Source of the DNA: Berberis thunbergii
Taxonomy: Eukaryota; Streptophyta; Magnoliopsida; Ranunculales; Berberidaceae
Length of the DNA: 64,000 nt
Assembly: GCA_003290165.1 (NCBI GenBank)
Contig: QNQO01000511.1
Coordinates: 372,001 to 436,000, forward strand
Direction of reading: 5' to 3'
Shown: positions 58,770 through 64,000 of the stretch, in pieces
Layout of the letters: the number at the start of each line of letters is the position of its first letter
How positions within the stretch are numbered: the stretch's first letter is position 1
Notes under the pieces: model-generated
The model's input: only the letters and a program-made list of their open reading frames with translations
Databases searched by the model: none
Told to the model about the DNA's origin: nothing
Made by a program: the position numbers and the translations under genes

Positions 58770-61726
58770 TCAAAATGTTGAAATCTCCATCTGATTGAAG
58801 AACTGTCCAGTAGGACCATCCTCTGCCATCAAAGCCAACATTACAGGAGCTCTAGCCCCCTCTTCAACAGTCAATATCCCAGTGTTGCATGTAATGTCTG
58901 TGTTGACATAACCAGGATTAACAGCATTTATCCGCATCTTGGGGAACCTCTGGGCTAGGATCCTAGTATAAGCATTCAATGCAGCTTTAGAGAGTTTATA
59001 AGCGGATACTGTTATAGGCCATCCATTAGTCTGCAACTTTTCCTCCTTGAAATCCCTTAGGAACCATTTCAGTAGCTCATCTAGTTGGTCTTCTGTTAGG
59101 CACTCGCTGCTAAGCTCTGATTTGACCTTCTCATTCGCGATGAACTATACAATAAAACAAGAATAATACAATTAAAATATATTCAAGAAAGGACAGTTCA
59201 TCTCAACACTTAATACTCCCATCACACGTTACGTTTTATACTTACCATGAGTAGCCCATATACAGATGATACATTGACAATGGTGGCTGATTTGGAGAGT
59301 TGAAGGAAGGGAAGAAGTGCTTCGGTTACTCCTTTGGTTCCATAATAGTTTGTCCTTAAACACTCTTCTGCTCCCTCAATAGTCTGTTCCAGTACTCCCT
59401 TCAGCATGTCCGGATTCTCATCACTTACCTGAATGAATCATTTCATGTCTAATATTAAAAGTGTGAAATTTAGATCAATTATCATATAAATTTGAAGTAT
59501 GCACCTGTTTAATTGTTTGAGAGGGTTAAATGTTTCAAATCTCAAAAATTCCCGTCTCAATTTGTCAAACCAAACCCGACCCATTTAGTGATCCCTTTTT
59601 TTGTTGAACCAAAACCGTCAATTAAAAGGAAAACTAATCAGAGTCTACATATATAGTCGTTCCAAGTCCTAAAGGTAAAAGCATTAGAATGAGCTAGTTG
59701 ATAACAATACAGTATACGTAAAAAAAAAATGAACTAATTCCAATAGAAGAGTGTTTATAAATTCTAATTGACTATTCAAGAACACCATCGGTCACCAGCT
59801 TAGGTGGTCATATTCACCCCTAAGAGCCTTCACGACGTCAAGAAAACCAGTTGTTGCAAAGGATAATACACTGGACTAATCCAAATGGGTATCATGGTGA
59901 AGAGACCACATATAAGTTATATATAAATCTTTAGATAGTATCCATTGAATAGGAAAATCAGTCAGCAACAAAAAATGACTAGCAACATGACATTTAAAAA
60001 ACAAACGCTTAATAGTTTCTTCATCTTCTTGTTGGGAAAGAGGGCAACCAAGATCAAGGGGTACGTGGTGTTGATGAAGAATAACGCTAGTGGGGACATG
60101 GTTAAAGAAAATCCTCCAGAAAAGGTACCTAACTCGATCTGAGAGGAGTTTTCATAGTCCAGAAAAGATGGATAATTGTTTTTATGCTTAGCGTAAATGG
60201 AGGATTGGACTTGGGGTTAGTACTAGGAGTGGAAGAATTTGTAAGCCGACTTGACACTATGCACACCATTTTTACTAGGTTGCCACACAATTTGACCATC
60301 GTTCATTCTTTGTATAATCCTAATTTTAAGAACAGCTTGTTGAATAGGTTCAAGAAATGAATTCTCAATTATTATGGTCTCCTAGCTTATCTTTGTCATC
60401 CTAGCTTTTTGTTTCTAGAAACTCTAAGCGATCATGAAGTTCTTTCAATTTGAGAATATTGCTATTAGAAATGGTAGTAGTTTCATGAAAGATGTTAACA
60501 AAGGATTGACAGTTCCATTTTGCCAGATCGGTCTTAAGAGTGTCCAACTTAGCAATGGTGTTAGGATATGCCTCATTTAAGGTAAAAAAAGGAAATGATT
60601 TTTGCCAAATTGCTTGTCAAAAAACATCAACCCGACAAGGCTCTGAGCCATGTCGTGTCAAGTTGACTCGCCATGACACGTTTGATCACGATGACTACTC
60701 TTTATTCAATGTTTCTGATCGTGTCAAAACCGTCATTTTCTAAAGTTTGTACATAGTCTAAGTACAAGTTTGACACTATATTTTTATGATGATCCATAAC
60801 CATACCAAAGCCATTTAATCACCAAATATATATACCCAACCTGCTACAGAAAGGAGTTGTGTTGGATCACTAATTGCTTGCCACCCCTAAGTGAAGTGCT
60901 ACTACACAAAAATAATGAAAATATCAATATTTAACGTGCTCTATGGACACATTGGAAGTGTGCTCGAGTCAACATACGACCCTTAGTGCTAGAGCCAGAA
61001 AAATATTAAAATCTCCTAGAGTGCGCTAATCAAACCCAGTGCCTCCCGGGACAAATGGCTCTGTAATCATGCTAGTTTATATCAAAACATCAGTGAAAAA
61101 CAATATTCATGAGCAAAGAAAGCTTGCACAACTTCTCATTTTCCTTGGAGACCAATGACTTATTGTACACAATCCTATGTTACAAGCTTCAGGAGATTGA
61201 GACTTACATTCATGAACCCTTTGATATCCTTGAAAGCCTTGGCGTCTATTATAACACCACCTTCCGCTGCATTGTTCACCTGCATAGAATGCACATTAGT
61301 ACAAGGAAATAAAACCTGCGTCAAATATAGATACCAAGATAATAAAGATTGAGTGATATTTACCAAGATATCAAGTTTCCCGATATGGGTTTTAATGAAA
61401 TTACTCAAGGAAGCAATACTATCAGCATCTTTAACATCAAGTTGATGGAAAATCACATGAGAGAACCCAGAAGCTTTAAGACTTTCAACAGCTTCACAAC
61501 CTCTCTTCTCATTCCTTGCTGTTAGTACCACGAAAATCCCTTTCGATGCCAATTGGCGACAGATCTCTAGTCCAATCCCCTTATTGGCTCCTGTCACCAC
61601 TGCACACCTGAGACATGTTAAGATGATTAGCTACATACAGAGCAAACAAATGTATAAGTTGGTTCACAAATACGAAAATGGTGAAGTATGCCTTTTTCCT
61701 ACTGAATTGGAGATTATTTCTTCCAT
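58770..61726 (-). CDS. Short-chain dehydrogenase/reductase (neomenthol dehydrogenase / carbonyl reductase-like)
   Basis: NADP(H)-dependent classical SDR of the plant group that includes menthone/neomenthol and salutaridine reductases. Exons (minus): 61692-61726, 61364-61607, 61208-61279, 59246-59428, 58770-59144, giving 302 residues. Cofactor motif TGANKGIG at 17-24, VNNAAEG at 94-100, catalytic Ser in NVSSVYG (about 171-172), YKLSK with Tyr227 and Lys231, [14 protein letters not shown] and [13 protein letters not shown] near the end. The first exon ([12 protein letters not shown]) is inferred from phase and would use a GC donor (AAG|GCATAC); the other splice sites are canonical. The 1.8-kb third intron holds a LINE fragment. 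Substrate cannot be told. A gypsy LTR begins 200 bp upstream. Confidence 0.9.
59597..60560 (-). mobile_element. LINE (L1-type) ORF2 3' fragment in an SDR intron
   Basis: Minus strand: [20 protein letters not shown] (60226-60300) is the conserved block before the zf-RVT domain of plant L1 ORF2, and [20 protein letters not shown] (about 59990-60050) is the zf-RVT domain itself. T7 at 59597-59603 is the complement of a poly(A) tail. Several frame changes; 5'-truncated and dead. Confidence 0.8.
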
Positions 61727-61926
61727 CTCTAAGAATACAAAAATGGTGTTTGAGGTGATATTGTTATCTTTTCTTTTCTTTTCCTTGGGTGGCTGGTGGT
61801 TGTTTCAGATTAAATCTCAAAGCTTCTCTGTTTAAATGATTCAAGTGCACACCAAATTTGACTATGATATTCTTGTTTAATATAAGCCAATGGGAACATT
61901 TATGTTCAATAATGCCACAGTATAAG

Positions 61927-62291
61927 TGCTGCCGGCAGAATAGTGATTATCCTGCAGGCTAGTTTTAATAGACAATTCACAGAAAAATAACACAAGATAT
62001 TTGTTCAAAACACAGAGAAACAACTCTAATGTTCAATTAAAATTATTCAAATAATAAGCCTACTACAATATTGAGGAAGAACTTTATTTATAATGCTCAA
62101 ATAACTTGAATAATAAGCAGCCTATTCCTAAAAGAAAAAGTAGAATTAAATAATAAAATAACAAACAGTCTTCCTAAAAGAAAAAGTAAAGCCTAATCTT
62201 AAAAGAAAACTAAAAAGACTCCTAATTAAATTTAAAGATTACAAATAAGTTATTTAGTAAATAACTTTGAGAGCAAATTAGGATCCCTACA
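61927..62291 (-). repeat. 3' LTR of gypsy element 2
   Basis: In the minus direction it runs from TGTAGGGATCCTAATTTGC to CTGCCGGCAGCA, 365 bp, with TG...CA ends. It contains a TATA-like TATAAATA at 62095-62102. The partner LTR is outside the window, so ends rest on TG/CA and context. Confidence 0.65.
62095..62102 (-). promoter_or_regulatory. TATA box inside the gypsy 2 LTR, pointing at the SDR gene
   Basis: TATAAATA on the minus strand, about 370 bp upstream of the SDR start codon at 61726 and in the same direction. Confidence 0.45.
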
Positions 62292-62299
62292 AACTCAAT

Positions 62300-62440
62300 T
62301 TAGGAACCCTAGAAACCTTCTTGCGTCAGTCGCCCTGGGTTGGAAAGAATTCGTCCTCGAGTTCATAACAACTTCATCGGAATCCTCTGGCAACTGCCTC
62401 GGAGGAAGATCCTCTGGTATCAGGTCAGAAAACTCTGCTA
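62300..62440 (-). pseudogene. Gypsy pol remnant joined after the alpha-COP fragment
   Basis: LAEFSDLIPEDLPP is the linker that normally precedes reverse transcriptase in plant gypsy polyproteins. It is followed directly by LPEDSDEVVMNSRTNSFQP, in the style of the polyprotein end, then a stop. RT, RNase H and integrase appear deleted between the two. Confidence 0.6.
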
Positions 62441-63130
62441 GCTGCTGGCGTACTGGATTGTCTTTCATTTCCCTTCTCTCGAGCTCCATCTGCAAACCTA
62501 GCACATACTCCTTTACTATAATAATCAATTCCTTGACTTCATCAACTTACCTCCTCGACTCAACAACAATAAGTGGTATAATATGCAAAATATTTAGAAA
62601 CAGTCGTACAACCTCCATGAACTTCCTATTAGTAGTGGCTCTATGACCAGCCTTCAGTTTTTCTTCCAGCTCGGAGAAGTTGTACACAAGTGCTAGTGGC
62701 CCCATCACATTCAGGCTCGTCGACGCACTCCACCGCAAATGAAATCACTGAAGAGGGGGAAAACGCGCGTATGTATAAATGACGTCCATTGTGCAGATCA
62801 AGAAGCATGAGCTTCAAAGGTGCAAAGTTCATTATACCCAATTGTCAGTTCAGTAGCCGTATCGCTGTATCAAAATTACCAGCTGCTGCATGCTCTGCAG
62901 CAAGAGCTGATTTTTGGATCCAGATCTGGCTTACAGGCATGCCTTGAGTCGGGGTGACAAATACTGAAGAGTGGGTATTTGTAGTAGCCCTTGGTGTATT
63001 AACTTCTGGTAGCAGCTCCAAGTCCCAACCTCCTTCCCCATCAGTTGCTTTGTGCACTTCACTGTCTTCAATAACAACTCCAACATTCCCATTCTGCAAA
63101 CCATCTTCATCAACAATATCCAACTATTCA
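62440..63130 (-). pseudogene. Coatomer alpha subunit (alpha-COP) fragment inside a gypsy element
   Basis: About 690 bp, intronless, minus strand. Pieces in order: LDIVDEDGLQNGNVG, GEGGWDLELLPEVNTPRA, GMPVSQIWIQKSALAAEHAA, GNFDTAIRLLN, MNFAPLKLMLLDLHNG, LVYNFSELEEKLKAG, VRLFLNILHIIPLIVVESRR, VDEVKELIIIVKEYVLGLQM, ERREMKDNPVRQQ. This is the region just N-terminal to the alpha-COP C-terminal domain. Frameshift near 62740, stop codons near 62568 and 62845. It is bounded by retrotransposon sequence on both sides, so it was captured by the element. The parent protein is part of the COPI coat; this fragment cannot work. Confidence 0.87.
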
Positions 63131-63958
63131 TCAGTGTCATACACATGCTCTCCAAGCTCTTCAGTTTTGTCTACCACGTCTTCCTCAATCAGGAGATTGT
63201 TACCCTTATAAGTAGCAGACTTCCTGCACTCAGTCGCTCTATGTCCCTCTTCACTACATCTAAAACATCAAATATTGGAGTTAGAATTACCATGTGGTGG
63301 CTGCTGGGCAGGACAAAATTCTTGAGGGCGAATTGGCCAACCGCTTTGATCACTGCTGATTATTGGCCTCCTGCTATATTGTTTTTCCACTACAAGTGCA
63401 CGGTGGTATGCTTCAGAAACGATCCTCAACGAGTGAAGTCGCAGAAATAAGGGTTGAGGGCAGCCGAAATGAAGGAAGTGACAATTCATCTTCTCCCAAT
63501 CAGTGATCTTGGTCTTGCCCTACCTGTCTCGTGCTCGCTTCAACGGCTCCCACCACGCAGATGCTCTGCCTTTGAGTTTTTTGGTGACCAATTTCACATT
63601 GACATGATCTGGGACTTCCTTATACTTAAAATACGCTCTACTTCATTCAACCATTCCATGAATCATTTGGCCTGTAACGTACTAGAAAACTCGGGTAAAT
63701 CCACTTTGAAACCAAGATTTCCATGGCGATCCTCATGACCATGGCGCTCCCAGAAACGAGCACATTGTGATACGAGTTTTTGAAACTGGAATCAAAATCA
63801 TGATCTTCCCTCTCACGATTACCGAAATCCTGCGCCGTTAGACATTGGGCTAGCTCTGCAACTTGCCCTTGTAAATCTTCAATCATCACATCCTGAACGT
63901 TACGATCACGGAGTGGGACTTCCTCGTTCGGAACCAGCCTGCGACGACCACCAGCCAT
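63131..63958 (-). pseudogene. Gypsy gag, degenerate, with CCHC knuckle
   Basis: Starts MAGGRRRLVPNEEVPLRDRN, then DLQGQVAELAQCL. After frame changes and a loss of the central gag part, it reads VSEAYHRALVVEKQYSRRP and PIRPQE. The knuckle CFRCSEEGHRATEC (CX2CX4HX4C, about 63223-63270) follows, then EEDVVDKTEELGEHVYDTDE, the usual stretch leading into protease. Here a stop and the alpha-COP fragment follow instead. Confidence 0.82.
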
Positions 63959-64000
63959 AAAACTGATGAAATCTCACAACAAGAAGATGTTGATGCTCTA
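63959..64000. other. Leader of gypsy element 2 at the window edge
   Basis: Sequence upstream of the gag start (minus strand). The 5' LTR must lie beyond the window. Confidence 0.4.

Larger units (their letters stand above)
61927..64000 (-). mobile_element. Ty3/gypsy element 2 carrying an alpha-COP fragment, 3' part
   Basis: Minus orientation, leaving the window at its right edge. Order 5' to 3': degenerate gag, CCHC knuckle, coatomer alpha fragment, pol remnant (EFSDLIPEDLPP, then MNSRTNSFQP), 3' LTR. Protease, RT and integrase bodies are missing, so it is non-autonomous. Confidence 0.82.

Overview
This is nuclear DNA of a flowering plant, most likely a eudicot. The genes have many short exons with GT-AG introns (two look GC-AG), AT-rich introns and plant-specific families (WAT1, RD19-type and granulin-type papain proteases, tonoplast-type V-ATPase subunit a). 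Dense LTR retrotransposons, TRIMs, SINEs, LINE remnants, MITEs and a hAT element lie between and inside the genes. The species cannot be fixed from the sequence alone.

Layout. 1-9.2 kb (+): V-ATPase subunit a, all exons except the first. 10.7-14.3 kb (-): decayed TFIIIC subunit 5 (GTF3C5-like) gene with a SINE in one exon. 16.1-29.5 kb: three-level transposon nest. A Ty3/gypsy element with gag, protease and an antisense coiled-coil ORF was hit at its LTR/PBS junction by a TRIM (perfect 5-bp target duplication). The TRIM's second LTR was then hit by a 5.6-kb hAT element that carries a broken transposase and a captured K+ efflux antiporter fragment. 30.2-32.9 kb (-): intact RD19-like cysteine protease. 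35.7-37.3 kb (+): intact WAT1-like transporter. 38.4-44.6 kb (-): intact LisH/CTLH (GID/RanBPM-type) protein. 45-48.6 kb: MITEs and a TSD-flanked retroposon. 48.8-55.7 kb (+): intact XBCP3-like granulin cysteine protease whose 5.3-kb first intron contains a TRIM-like element. 57.3-57.8 kb: adenylosuccinate lyase pseudogene. 58.8-61.7 kb (-): intact short-chain dehydrogenase/reductase with a LINE fragment in an intron. 61.9-64 kb (-): 3' end of a second Ty3/gypsy element in which a piece of coatomer alpha subunit sits between gag and a pol remnant.

The intact genes do not form a pathway. They are ordinary housekeeping, vacuolar and secretory genes spaced by repeats. The most interesting content is the mobile DNA: host-gene capture by a DNA transposon (KEA fragment) and by an LTR retrotransposon (alpha-COP fragment), an LTR placed to transcribe into the SDR gene, and a Pol III-type SINE inside a gene for a subunit of TFIIIC. 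All exon junctions were worked out by eye from splice signals, reading phase and family knowledge; no alignment was run.
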